Assembly: GCA_001940985.1 (NCBI GenBank)
Contig: MSHB01000009.1
Location: forward strand, 1 to 50,733
Reading direction: 5' to 3'
DNA length: 50,733 bases
Source: Mollicutes bacterium Phil14
GTDB lineage: Bacteria; Bacillota_I; Bacilli_A; ML615J-28; CAG-698
The position numbers and the translations under genes are program-made. Within the stretch, counting starts at the first letter, position 1. Each line of letters starts with the position of its first letter. A model generated the notes under the pieces. It saw only the letters and a list, made by a program, of their open reading frames with translations, had not been told where the DNA came from and made no database searches. Below, in pieces: positions 32,602 to 41,472 of this stretch.

Positions 32602-34350
32602 ATGAATAGATTTAAGTCTGTCAGCTGGTATATAAAAGAATATTGGTGGAAATATTTATTAGTAATGCTTTTATCACTAGCTATTATTTATTGTGATATT
32701 AGAAAACCGAAAATAATAGGAGAAGCAGTTGATTTGATTGGATTAGGTCAAATAACAGACTCTAGGTTAAAAGTGCTTTTAATATTATTTACTTCTATTG
32801 TATTAGTTAAATTTCTTTTCAGCACATTAAAGAGTATATTTTTAGGCAATCTTTTTCATAAATTATTTTACAAATTGAAAATTAAATTTATGAAGAATAT
32901 CCTATTACAGGATTCAAAATATTTTACTACTTATCATCCTGGAGATTTGATGACAAGAGCTACTTCAGATACATTTGCTATGGCTAATGTCACGACTCAC
33001 TTGATATTTAGTTTAATTACTTTAATATTAACTCTTATTATGTCAGCTATATCAATGGTAAAATTAGATCCCTTGTTGACATTATATTCAATTATTCCTT
33101 TGCCAATAATATTTATTGTTGTTGTTATAATGAGACCAAAAATTGGTGAGAACTGGCGTTTGGTTAGAAAGAAAGATTCAACAATGAGTAATTTAGCAAT
33201 GGAAAGTGTTCAACACGTAAAACTGATTAGAGCATTTGTAAATGAAGAAAAAGATTATAAAAAATTGCAAACTGCTGCTAAAGATTGTTATGATACAGAA
33301 AAAAAATCTGTCCTTATGCAATCAACATTTGGTCCGACTTTTAGATTTTTTACTAACATAAGTCAGTTAGTTGCTTATGGATATGGAGCATATTTAATAA
33401 TAAATCAGAGACTAACAGTTGGTGAGTTAATTACGTTTAGCCTTTTATTATCTCAATTTGCTTTTCCAATGATGCAACTTGGAAATCAAGTTGCTCGTTT
33501 TTCACAAAGTGCAATCTCATTTGATCGTGTTAGTGAAGTTTTAGAAGCTGTTCCTGATATTTTAGATAGAAAAGATGCTTTAGAATTAAAAGAATTTAAT
33601 AAAATTTCATTTGATAATTTTCATTTTTCTTATCCTGATATGGATTATGAAGTGTTAAAAGGTATAAATTTAGATATAAAAAATGGAAAGTCTTTGGGTA
33701 TTGTTGGAAAAACTGGTAGTGGTAAAACCACTCTAATTAGACAATTGTTGAGAACTTTTCCTATAGAAGATCCTAATAAATTGCTGATAGATGGCTCACC
33801 AATTGACTATTACAAAAAAAATGATATAAGAAAATTGGTAGCATATGTCCCACAAGAGCACATATTATTTGCTAGAAGTGTTGAAGATAACATCCTTTTA
33901 GGAAAGAGTCAAACATCAAAAATCGATTTGGATTGCGCTATTAAAATGGCAGATTTTGAAAAGGATTTAGTTTTCCTTGAAGAAGGACTCGACACAATCG
34001 TTGGTGAATATGGTGTTACATTAAGTGGCGGTCAAAAACAGAGATTATCAATTGCTAGAGCATTGATTAAGGATGCTGCAATACTTATTTTAGATGATTC
34101 GTTGAGTGCTGTTGATGGAACTACTGAGGCTAATATAATAAGAAATTTGAAAAAAATTAGAGATAAAAAAACCAATATTATTGTTGCTCATAGGTTAACT
34201 GCTGTTGAGGCATGTGATGAAATAGTGGTAATAGAAAATGGAAAAATAGTTGAACGTGGAACTCATAATGAGCTTATGAAGTTACAGGGTTGGTATTATA
34301 AACAATATGTTATTCAAGAAATGGGAGGCAATGAAAATGAAAAAAACTGA
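32602..34350 (+). CDS. Heterodimeric ABC exporter subunit, BmrC (YheI)-like
   Basis: A 582-residue half-transporter: six membrane helices (about 1-310) and an ATPase domain with Walker A GKTGSGKTT (about 368-376), signature LSGGQKQRLSIARA (about 473) and Walker B ILILDDSLSAVD. The residue after the Walker B aspartate is Asp rather than catalytic Glu, which marks the degenerate-site subunit of heterodimeric exporters such as BmrC/BmrD; the length matches BmrC (about 585). It overlaps the partner gene by 14 bp. The complex would export drugs or lipids from the cell. No BmrB-like attenuator peptide was seen upstream. Confidence 0.88.
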   Translation: MNRFKSVSWYIKEYWWKYLLVMLLSLAIIYCDIRKPKIIGEAVDLIGLGQITDSRLKVLLILFTSIVLVKFLFSTLKSIFLGNLFHKLFYKLKIKFMKNILLQDSKYFTTYHPGDLMTRATSDTFAMANVTTHLIFSLITLILTLIMSAISMVKLDPLLTLYSIIPLPIIFIVVVIMRPKIGENWRLVRKKDSTMSNLAMESVQHVKLIRAFVNEEKDYKKLQTAAKDCYDTEKKSVLMQSTFGPTFRFFTNISQLVAYGYGAYLIINQRLTVGELITFSLLLSQFAFPMMQLGNQVARFSQSAISFDRVSEVLEAVPDILDRKDALELKEFNKISFDNFHFSYPDMDYEVLKGINLDIKNGKSLGIVGKTGSGKTTLIRQLLRTFPIEDPNKLLIDGSPIDYYKKNDIRKLVAYVPQEHILFARSVEDNILLGKSQTSKIDLDCAIKMADFEKDLVFLEEGLDTIVGEYGVTLSGGQKQRLSIARALIKDAAILILDDSLSAVDGTTEANIIRNLKKIRDKKTNIIVAHRLTAVEACDEIVVIENGKIVERGTHNELMKLQGWYYKQYVIQEMGGNENEKN

Positions 34351-36415
34351 TAAAAATTCATTTAAAAGCCCTCTTGCTAATAGGAAAAAATCATTTGATA
34401 AATACTACAATTATTCAGCTGAAACTATAATAAAAAGAGTATTAAAGTATGCTTGGAAAAGTAAAACTCTAATATTTGTGTCATTTTTATTTTTAATACT
34501 ATTTACTTATCTTGAGTTGTTTCAACCAAAATTAATAAATAGTTTGTTAGATGACCATCTGTTAGGAGTTCAAACAACATGGTCCGAAGCTGATACAGGA
34601 GTAGAATTTGGTGGGAAACATTACGTAAAAATAGAAAAATCAGATATTGTTGATGAAGAAAATATTATATCTATTATTTATTATGATAATGGATATTATT
34701 ATATTGATGGTGTGGCATATAGTAGTGATATAAAAGAATTTAACGCTACTACTGGTCAATTTGTTTTGAAAAATGATATTGTTGTTGATGGAAAAAAGCT
34801 ATCAAATGAAGAGTTGAAACTGTTTTATAGTCCTAGTATCCATCCAATAATTAGAATAATAATAATATATGGTGCTCTAACTTTGATTATAATTGTTTTG
34901 AGATATTTGCAGCATGTCTTTTTCTTAACTGCATCAATGCGTTTAACTTTGGATATAAGAAAAGATGCTTTTGAAAAACTAAACAGATTACCAATGAAGT
35001 ATTTTATTTCTGAACCTAGTGGGAAAATTGTTACGAAGATAACTAGTGATTCTGAAGGGGCTAGAGGATTATATGAAGTTATTTTCTCGATATTAACAGC
35101 AGTAATCTCATTAATTATGGTTTATGTTGAATTATTTAGAGTTAATTGGAAGTTAACGTTATTAACTCTTTTGGCTACACCTTTAATTTTACTTTGGATG
35201 ACAGTTTATAGAAAAACTAATAATAAGTATCATCATCGAATCAGAGAAATGAATTCAATCATTAATGCTTCTATGGCACAATATGTTGATGGAATGTCGA
35301 TAATTCAACAATTTAACAAAGAAGAAGAAATGACTAATGAATATGATGGATTATTAAAGACAAATTATAACAATAAAATGAAAGCTCTAAAAATTAATTC
35401 ATTGTTTGGTGGAGAACTATTACTATTAATTCAAAATGCATTGATAGCTTTAATTATTTACTATTTTGGAAGACAATTTTTAAGTGCTGAGGGTGCAATT
35501 ACGGCTGGTGCTTTGTATTTATGTGTCACATATATCAATAAAGTGTTTGAACCAATTAGAGAAATATTTGCTAATCTTAATTCGCTAGAAGATTCTTTTG
35601 TTGCTTCAACTAGAATATTTGATTTATTAGATCAAGAAGAAGATAAATATCTTGGTTTTAATGAAAAACCTAATTTTAAAGGTGATATCAAATTTGAGCA
35701 TGTAAGTTTTGCATATGATGATACAAAAGTATTAAAGGACATTAATATTCATGTTAAACCGGGTGAATTTATTGGTTTAGTAGGACATACTGGAAGTGGA
35801 AAATCAACAATGATGATAGTCTTGCAAAGATTTTATGATTTGCAAGAAGGAAAAATTTTAATTGATGATGTTGATTATATGAATTACACGAAACAAGAAG
35901 TTAGAAGTAATATAGGTTATGTTTTGCAAGAACCAGCACTTTTTAGTGGAACGATAAAATCAAATATAACTTTTGGTATAGATGCTACTGATGAAGAAGT
36001 AGAAAAAGTATTAGAAATGATTGGGGCAAAGAAGTTTGTTGACGAATATCCTGATGGTATAAATACAAAACTTGAATATTTGGGAAGTAATTTATCGACT
36101 GGTGAAAAGCAATTAATTTCGTTTGCAAGAATACTACTTAGAAATCCTGCTATATTAATATTAGATGAAGCTACAGCAAATATTGATACTGAAACAGAGT
36201 TAATGATTCAAAAAGCTTTAAAAATTTTAGCTGCAGGTAGAACTACATTTGTTGTGGCACATAGGTTATCTACAATTAGAAATGCAGATAATATTTATGT
36301 TTTGGATGATGGCATGATAGTAGAAAGTGGCACTCATGAAAAGTTATATAATTTAAATGGAAAATACCGTGCTATGTATGAGGCACAATACGGTAATAGT
36401 CATAATAAAAATTAG
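34337..36415 (+). CDS. Heterodimeric ABC exporter subunit, BmrD (YheH)-like
   Basis: A 692-residue half-transporter with a large extracellular insertion (about residues 78-165, WSEADTGVEFGGKHY to SPSIHPII) between the first two membrane helices, as in BmrD. The ATPase domain has Walker A GHTGSGKST (about 483), a variant signature LSTGEKQLISFA (about 584) and Walker B ILILDEATANID with catalytic Glu. Combined with the upstream subunit this gives one consensus and one degenerate ATP site, the asymmetric mechanism of this class. ATG 34337 lies 8 nt after GGGAGG inside the end of the partner gene; ATG 34331 would be too close. Confidence 0.88.
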   Translation: MKKTDKNSFKSPLANRKKSFDKYYNYSAETIIKRVLKYAWKSKTLIFVSFLFLILFTYLELFQPKLINSLLDDHLLGVQTTWSEADTGVEFGGKHYVKIEKSDIVDEENIISIIYYDNGYYYIDGVAYSSDIKEFNATTGQFVLKNDIVVDGKKLSNEELKLFYSPSIHPIIRIIIIYGALTLIIIVLRYLQHVFFLTASMRLTLDIRKDAFEKLNRLPMKYFISEPSGKIVTKITSDSEGARGLYEVIFSILTAVISLIMVYVELFRVNWKLTLLTLLATPLILLWMTVYRKTNNKYHHRIREMNSIINASMAQYVDGMSIIQQFNKEEEMTNEYDGLLKTNYNNKMKALKINSLFGGELLLLIQNALIALIIYYFGRQFLSAEGAITAGALYLCVTYINKVFEPIREIFANLNSLEDSFVASTRIFDLLDQEEDKYLGFNEKPNFKGDIKFEHVSFAYDDTKVLKDINIHVKPGEFIGLVGHTGSGKSTMMIVLQRFYDLQEGKILIDDVDYMNYTKQEVRSNIGYVLQEPALFSGTIKSNITFGIDATDEEVEKVLEMIGAKKFVDEYPDGINTKLEYLGSNLSTGEKQLISFARILLRNPAILILDEATANIDTETELMIQKALKILAAGRTTFVVAHRLSTIRNADNIYVLDDGMIVESGTHEKLYNLNGKYRAMYEAQYGNSHNKN

Positions 36416-36421
36416 AAATAG

Positions 36422-36450
36422 ACGAAAGTTAATGCTTTCGTTTATTTTAT
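36422..36450 (+). terminator. Terminator after the BmrCD-like operon
   Basis: ACGAAAG (36422-36428) and CTTTCGT (36435-36441) form a 7-bp stem followed by TTATTTTATTTT. Confidence 0.75.
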
Positions 36451-36507
36451 TTTAGATAAAAAATTAATAAAAACTCACTTTTCTTAAAAAAAAATAAAAA
36501 AAGTGTT

Positions 36508-36535
36508 TTGAAAATGAAAGCACTTGTAGTATAAT
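36508..36535 (+). promoter_or_regulatory. Promoter of the EF-G-like gene
   Basis: TTGAAA (36508-36513), 16 bp, TATAAT (36530-36535). Confidence 0.65.
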
Positions 36536-36570
36536 ATAAATAGCGTGGAAAATACTTTTAGGAGGTATAT

Positions 36571-38622
36571 ATGAAGGAGTACAAAACTAGTAACGTTAAG
36601 AATATTGCTGTCTTAGGGCACTTAGGAAGTGGAAAAACAAGCTTTGGTGAATCTTTACTATTCGCTGCAAAAGCAATTGATAAAAAAGGTGAAGTTGAAC
36701 GTAAGAATACTGTAGGTGATTATTCTATAGAAGAACAAAACCGTCAAACAACTTTGACATCATCATTATTACCACTAGAGTGGAAAGGCTATAAAATTAA
36801 TGTTTTTGACACACCAGGTTCAGAAGAATTTATTGGTGATATTGAAAATACATTATCAAGTGTAGAAGGAGCTATCGTTTTAATCGATGCTACAAAAGGC
36901 GTAGAAGTTGGTACTGAACGCGTTTGGGACGAATTAGCTAAAAGACATATCCCAACAATCATTTTTGTAAATAAAATGGATAAGGAAAATGTAAAATTTG
37001 ATGAAGTAATTGATTCAATCAAAAATGATTTAAGTAAAAAAGCAGTTCCATTTGCTTGGGAAATTGGAACAACTAATAATTTCAAAGGTATTGTTAGTGT
37101 TCTAGATAAAAAAGCAAAATTGGTTGATGGTGCTGGAACAAAAGATGCAGATATTCCTGCCGAATTGAATGCTAAGTTTGATGAGATTTATAATGAATTA
37201 TTAGAAAAAGTAGCTGAAACAAGCGAAGAATTAATGGATAAATATTTTGGTGGAGAAGAATTAACTGCTGAAGAAATTAATACTGGATTAAAATCTGAAT
37301 TAGTTAATGGTGATTTATATCCTATACTAGTTGGTAGTGGATTGAAAAATGTTGGTATTGATGTTTTATTAGATACAATTGTTAACTTCATCCCTGGTCC
37401 TGCAGAAGTTAGTCAAAAAGCTGCTAAAGATGGAAAAGTTAGAGAAGTTAGTGAAAGTGCTCCATTCTCAGCATATGTATTTAAAACAATTATTGACCCA
37501 TTTGTTGGTACAATTAGTTTCTTTAAAGTGTGTAGTGGATCATTGAAATTAGGTCAAGAAGTTTATATTCCTGAAACTGATGCTACAATTAAGATGCCAC
37601 AAATCTTTACAATGATGGGTAAAACTCAAATACCACTAGACGTTGTAAATGCTGGTGACGTTGCATGCGTTGCTAAGGTTGCTGATTTTGTTAATGGATT
37701 AACATTCTGTGATAAAAAAGATCCAATCGTTTATAATAAAGTTGAACATCCAACTCCAATTATTTATATTGCTATTCAACCAAAGAATAAACAAGATGAA
37801 GACAAGATTTCAAGTTCATTACAAAAATTAAGACTAGAAGATGAAACATTTGATATTATCCGTAATCCTGAAACTGCTCAACAATTAATCGGTGGTCAAG
37901 GTATGACTCATCTTGGATATATATTAGAAAAAATGCGTAATATGTTTAAAGTTGATGTAGATACTGCTGATCCAAAGATCGTTTATCGTGAAACAATACG
38001 TTCTAAAGGCGAAGCACAAGGCCGTCATAAGAAACAATCTGGTGGTGCTGGTCAATTTGGTGATGTTTGGATTCGTTTCGAACCATGTGATAAAGACTTC
38101 ATATTTGCTGAAGAAGTTGTTGGTGGAGCTGTTCCTAAAAACTACTTCCCAGCTGTAGAAAAAGGTTTAATTGAAACATTAGAACATGGTCCACTTGCTG
38201 GTTTCCCTGTTATTGGTGTTAAAGCTACTCTTTATTATGGTTCTTACCATCCAGTAGATTCTAACGAATTATCATTTAAGATTGCTGCTTCATTAGCATT
38301 CAAGAATGCAGTTGAAAAAATTAGACCTACAATCTTAGAACCTATTTATGAAGTTAAAGTAGTTGTAAAAGATGAATATGTTGGTGATATAATGGGTGAT
38401 ATGACTAAACGTCGTGGTAGAGTATTAGGTATGGAACAAGGTCATGGTGTACAACAAATCGTTGCTGAAGTTCCTGAAGCAGAAATTATTAAATATGCTA
38501 CTGACTTAAAGGCAATGACTCAAGCATCTGGACGTTTCTCACGTAAATTCTTACGTTATGAAGAAGTTCCTGAAATGCTAATCAAGAAGATAGTAGACGA
38601 ATACAAAAAAGAACAAAAATAA
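36571..38622 (+). CDS. EF-G-like translational GTPase
   Basis: A 683-residue protein with the full EF-G domain order but non-standard G motifs. G1 is GHLGSGKT (16-23) instead of AHIDAGKT, G3 is DTPGSEEF (80-87) with Ser in place of the conserved His, and G4 is NKMD (134-137). The C-terminal region carries the domain IV/V segments GRHKKQSGGAGQFGDVW and VGDIMGDMTKRRGRVLGME. This is the EF-G-like family found as a second copy in many Firmicutes, distinct from canonical fusA; its role is unclear. The His-to-Ser change at the catalytic position suggests slow or altered GTP hydrolysis. Frequent CGT arginine codons hint at high expression. AGGAGG precedes the ATG. Confidence 0.9.
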   Translation: MKEYKTSNVKNIAVLGHLGSGKTSFGESLLFAAKAIDKKGEVERKNTVGDYSIEEQNRQTTLTSSLLPLEWKGYKINVFDTPGSEEFIGDIENTLSSVEGAIVLIDATKGVEVGTERVWDELAKRHIPTIIFVNKMDKENVKFDEVIDSIKNDLSKKAVPFAWEIGTTNNFKGIVSVLDKKAKLVDGAGTKDADIPAELNAKFDEIYNELLEKVAETSEELMDKYFGGEELTAEEINTGLKSELVNGDLYPILVGSGLKNVGIDVLLDTIVNFIPGPAEVSQKAAKDGKVREVSESAPFSAYVFKTIIDPFVGTISFFKVCSGSLKLGQEVYIPETDATIKMPQIFTMMGKTQIPLDVVNAGDVACVAKVADFVNGLTFCDKKDPIVYNKVEHPTPIIYIAIQPKNKQDEDKISSSLQKLRLEDETFDIIRNPETAQQLIGGQGMTHLGYILEKMRNMFKVDVDTADPKIVYRETIRSKGEAQGRHKKQSGGAGQFGDVWIRFEPCDKDFIFAEEVVGGAVPKNYFPAVEKGLIETLEHGPLAGFPVIGVKATLYYGSYHPVDSNELSFKIAASLAFKNAVEKIRPTILEPIYEVKVVVKDEYVGDIMGDMTKRRGRVLGMEQGHGVQQIVAEVPEAEIIKYATDLKAMTQASGRFSRKFLRYEEVPEMLIKKIVDEYKKEQK

Positions 38623-38633
38623 TATTTGAAATT

Positions 38634-38661
38634 ACGGGGCTTGTTTTAGCCCCTAAATTTT
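38634..38661 (+). terminator. Terminator-like hairpin after the EF-G-like gene
   Basis: GGGGCT (38636-38641) and AGCCCC (38648-38653) form a strong stem, followed by TAAATTTTT. It lies just before the pseudouridine synthase gene, so that gene is read through it or has a promoter within the preceding gene. Confidence 0.7.
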
Positions 38662-38671
38662 TAGGTGTAGT

Positions 38672-39544
38672 ATGAAATTAGAATACATTGTTGAAGAAAA
38701 TTTTAACGAAATGATGTTGAAAGAATATATTGCAGAAATAGGCATTTCCAAGAATTTGGCTAAAAAAATCAAATTATATGGTAAAATGTTTATTAATGAT
38801 ATCGAGTCTAAAAATTATTTTTTAGTAAAACCTAATGATAAAATCACCTTGATATATGATGAAAAGATGAACACAGAAATTAACACAATACCAAAAGAAA
38901 TTGAAATTTTGTATGAAGATGAAAACATATTAGTTGTTTGTAAAGAAAGAGATTTAGCAAGTCAGCCTTCACATAGACATCAAGATGACAATTTGATTAG
39001 TTATATAAAACATTATTTTATTACTAATAAAATAGACTCTAATATTCATTTAGTTAATAGATTAGATTACTCAACATCAGGAGTTATGATTATTGCTAAA
39101 AATGGTTATGCTCATTATTTGCTTACTAAAAATGATAGTATTAATGTAACTAGAAAATACTTAGCAGTTGTTGAAGGTAAATTATCTTTAAAAGAAGCAA
39201 AGGTAGTTTTAAAAATTGAAAGAGAAAATGAGCATAGTATAAAACGCATTGTTACTGAAAATGGCAAATTATCAATAACTAACTATCGAGTAGTTAAAGA
39301 ATATGAAAATGAAAGTTTGGTGGAGTTAAAACTAGATACAGGAAGAACTCATCAAATTAGAGTAACAATGGCACATTTAGGTCATCCTGTATGTGGCGAT
39401 AAATTATATGGAACTGAAGGAGATGGACTCATGCTCCACTGTTATTATCTTCGATTTTTAAATCCTTTTACTAATAAATGGATAGAAATAAAAAAAATGC
39501 CAAATTGGGATAAATATATAAAAGATATTGAAAAAAATCTATAA
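38672..39544 (+). CDS. RluA family pseudouridine synthase
   Basis: A 290-residue RluA/RluD-type enzyme that isomerises uridine in rRNA or tRNA. The catalytic Asp lies in NRLDYSTSGVMIIAKN (the HRLDxxTSG motif with Asn for His). Upstream is the EILYEDENILVVCKE strand, downstream LDTGRTHQIRVTMAHLGHPVCGDKLYG, all diagnostic. The N-terminus (about 1-75) is S4-like and may bind RNA. The target uridine is unknown. The start is supported by TTAGGTG 7 nt upstream. It is encoded 49 bp after the EF-G-like gene, again on the translation theme. Confidence 0.93.
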   Translation: MKLEYIVEENFNEMMLKEYIAEIGISKNLAKKIKLYGKMFINDIESKNYFLVKPNDKITLIYDEKMNTEINTIPKEIEILYEDENILVVCKERDLASQPSHRHQDDNLISYIKHYFITNKIDSNIHLVNRLDYSTSGVMIIAKNGYAHYLLTKNDSINVTRKYLAVVEGKLSLKEAKVVLKIERENEHSIKRIVTENGKLSITNYRVVKEYENESLVELKLDTGRTHQIRVTMAHLGHPVCGDKLYGTEGDGLMLHCYYLRFLNPFTNKWIEIKKMPNWDKYIKDIEKNL

Positions 39545-39556
39545 ATTTAGTATAAT
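39528..39556 (+). promoter_or_regulatory. Promoter of the Ig-like lipoprotein gene
   Basis: TTGAAA (39528-39533), 17 bp, TATAAT (39551-39556), overlapping the end of the pseudouridine synthase gene. Confidence 0.7.
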
Positions 39557-39580
39557 ATGTGTGACGTAAGAGGTATGATT

Positions 39581-40735
39581 ATGAAAATTAAAAAAATATT
39601 ATTATCACTTTTATTTGCATTATCGTTATTATTAATTGCTTGTGGTGAAAATGACGCAATAACTATTTCGTTATCTGGTGATGATAGTGTTAAAGTTAAT
39701 AATACTATCAATTTAGTTGCTAAAGCTAGTGATAACAGCACTGATTTTAATTGGTCAAGTAGTGATGAAAGTATAGCAACAGTAAGTAATTCTGGTTTAG
39801 TAACTGGTATTTCTGTAGGTAATGTTACAGTAACAGTTAGTTTGAAAAAAGATAGCTCTGTTAAAGCAACTAAAAATATTAAAGTTGAAAGTGATGGAGA
39901 AGTTTCTTATGATTTGAAAGTATCAAAGAATAAAGTTTTATTAACTGTTGGTGAAAGCGATACAGTTGTTGCAACAGTTGAGCCTAATACTAGTTTGGTT
40001 TGGTCAAGTAATGATGAAAGTATAGCAACAGTTAGTGATGGAAAGATTACAGCTCTAAAAGCAGGATCAACTATAATTACTGTAGCTACTTCTAATAATG
40101 AAGCTAAAGCAGAAATATCTGTTGTAGTAAAAGAAAAAGAAGTAGGATATACTGCAAAAGATTTAATGAGAGATTTAACTGCAACTAAAGAACAATATAC
40201 ACAAGCAGATAGTGTTAATATATTGATTGAAACTAGTGAAGGAACTTGCGAAATGATTTATAATAAATCAAATGATGTATATCAAGAATTTAAATATTCA
40301 GTTACAACTAATGTAAGTTCAAATATTTATATTAAAGATGGTATCCTTTATAGCAACATAGAAAGTGCTAAAACTAAAAATACTTTATCTTCTTCTGAAG
40401 CTTTAAGTATTGTAAAACAATATAATGCTAGTATGTTCTTAGAAGATGTAGCAAGTTATTATGATGAAGATGCTTTTTTCGTGGCTTTAACTAAAAAACA
40501 AGAAACTAATGAGTTTGTGGAATTTGAATTAACTTTAGCTGATTATCTAGGTGAATTAAATGTTGAAGGTGTTGATTCAGTTGTTGTTAAAGCAACGTTA
40601 GATAATGGTAAAATTACTTCTGTAGAATTGATTTTTACAACTAAAGGTGTTTCTTCAACTGTTAAAGTTTATTATCGCGGAACTGAACATCAAGAAATCT
40701 CATATCCAAGTGATTTAGATTCTTATACTGAATAA
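39581..40735 (+). CDS. Lipoprotein with two BIG2-type Ig-like domains
   Basis: A 384-residue lipoprotein with lipobox LIAC (Cys22) followed by two bacterial Ig-like (BIG2) domains, each with the WSSxDESIATVS core and a following GxVTxxxxGxxTITV-type strand (about 30-110 and 115-195). A C-terminal domain of about 180 residues has no recognised family. BIG2 domains occur in cell-surface adhesins and enzymes. The two domain cores are also repeated in DNA (39752-39787 and 40001-40036, nearly identical). ATG 39581 is 7 nt after AAGAGG; an upstream ATG at 39575 is too close. Single-gene unit with promoter and terminator. Confidence 0.87.
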   Translation: MKIKKILLSLLFALSLLLIACGENDAITISLSGDDSVKVNNTINLVAKASDNSTDFNWSSSDESIATVSNSGLVTGISVGNVTVTVSLKKDSSVKATKNIKVESDGEVSYDLKVSKNKVLLTVGESDTVVATVEPNTSLVWSSNDESIATVSDGKITALKAGSTIITVATSNNEAKAEISVVVKEKEVGYTAKDLMRDLTATKEQYTQADSVNILIETSEGTCEMIYNKSNDVYQEFKYSVTTNVSSNIYIKDGILYSNIESAKTKNTLSSSEALSIVKQYNASMFLEDVASYYDEDAFFVALTKKQETNEFVEFELTLADYLGELNVEGVDSVVVKATLDNGKITSVELIFTTKGVSSTVKVYYRGTEHQEISYPSDLDSYTE

Positions 40736-40763
40736 AAGATGCAAAAATTTGCATCTTTTTTTA
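40735..40763 (+). terminator. Terminator after the Ig-like lipoprotein gene
   Basis: AAAGATGCAAA (40735-40745), 2-nt loop, TTTGCATCTTT (40748-40758), then T: a perfect 11-bp stem. Confidence 0.88.
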
Positions 40764-40806
40764 TAATTTAGTAATAGCTGTAAATAATAATTAATGAGGT
40801 GAAAAT

Positions 40807-41250
40807 ATGGAAAAAACCAATGAATTAAATAAATTCTTATCATATGTCCATATGGGAACAAGCATATATAGAATATATTATGAGCATGCTGAAAAATTGA
40901 AAAACAAAAAATTACTAAAATTAATTACTGATATTTTGGAAATTTTTAAAACACATGAAGAAAAGATTACTAAACTAATTAATGAAGAAGATGAAGAAGC
41001 AACTAATAGTTTGACAGCTGCAGGTATAATGGGCGTAACAATGGAAAAACTTAAAATGGTTGATAATGAGTTTTCAATTTGCACAAATGCAATTAAAGCC
41101 ACTTATATGGGAATGATTAGTGCATTAAAGTTTCTAAATGAAAACAAAAAAATGCACACGAGTATAAAAGGAGCAATAATAATAGTAATTGATGATTATG
41201 AAAGAATAGTTAAAATGATAAAAGATTTTATAATTGATGAATATTGTTGA
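40807..41250 (+). CDS. Hypothetical helical protein of 147 residues
   Basis: Family not recognised with confidence. The sequence is almost entirely amphipathic helix (LNKFLSYVHMGTSIYRIYY; LLKLITDILEIFKTHEEKITKL), consistent with a four-helix bundle such as the ferritin-like DUF2383 group, and it has Glu and His residues that could bind metal, but no clear di-iron ExxH pair pattern. It is cytoplasmic with no signal. GAGGTG precedes the ATG, and the stop is TGA. The transcript apparently continues into a 140-nt structured region ending in a terminator. Confidence 0.65.
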   Translation: MEKTNELNKFLSYVHMGTSIYRIYYEHAEKLKNKKLLKLITDILEIFKTHEEKITKLINEEDEEATNSLTAAGIMGVTMEKLKMVDNEFSICTNAIKATYMGMISALKFLNENKKMHTSIKGAIIIVIDDYERIVKMIKDFIIDEYC

Positions 41251-41254
41251 AAAA

Positions 41255-41390
41255 ACTGTACATAATAATAGTGCTACAGTAGCCAATGACTTTACAAGAT
41301 AGGTCATAAAATAAAAACTTGTGATTTCCTTGTAGCTTAAGGAAGAAATCTAAAAAAGCTAAAAAAGAGGCTTAGAGATAAGCCTTTTTT
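41255..41390 (+). ncRNA. Unrecognised multi-hairpin RNA candidate with potential pseudoknot
   Basis: Between two genes lies a string of pairings. H1 is ACTGTA (41255-41260)/TACAGT (41275-41280). P1 is ATGAC (41286-41290)/GTCAT (41303-41307). The P1 loop contains ACAAG (41294-41298), complementary to CTTGT (41318-41322) beyond an A-rich linker, so an H-type pseudoknot can form. H3 is GATTT-CCTT (41323-41331)/AAGG...AAATC (41339-41350). A terminator stem AGGCTT/AAGCCT (41368-41385) with a T tail ends it. No known family recognised and no clear promoter of its own; it may be a 3' UTR or a processed sRNA. Confidence 0.45.
41365..41390 (+). terminator. Terminator of the structured RNA / upstream gene
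   Basis: AGGCTT (41368-41373), 6-nt loop, AAGCCT (41380-41385), then six T in all. Confidence 0.8.
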
Positions 41391-41408
41391 GCATAATAAT
41401 AAAAATAA

Positions 41409-41440
41409 TTGACAACTGGTATTAAAAGGTATAATATAAT
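41409..41440 (+). promoter_or_regulatory. Promoter of the YoaP-like gene
   Basis: TTGACA (41409-41414) is followed by overlapping TATAAT boxes at 41430-41435 and 41435-41440; TAATAT at 41432-41437 gives the 17-bp spacing. Confidence 0.6.
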
Positions 41441-41472
41441 AGCAATTTATAAAAATATTTAAGGGAAATAAA

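Noticed and set aside
39752..40036. Two nearly identical 36-bp stretches as a possible mobile or CRISPR-like repeat
   Set aside because: They encode the repeated WSSxDESIATVS core of two Ig-like domains within one gene, so the repeat is protein-domain duplication.
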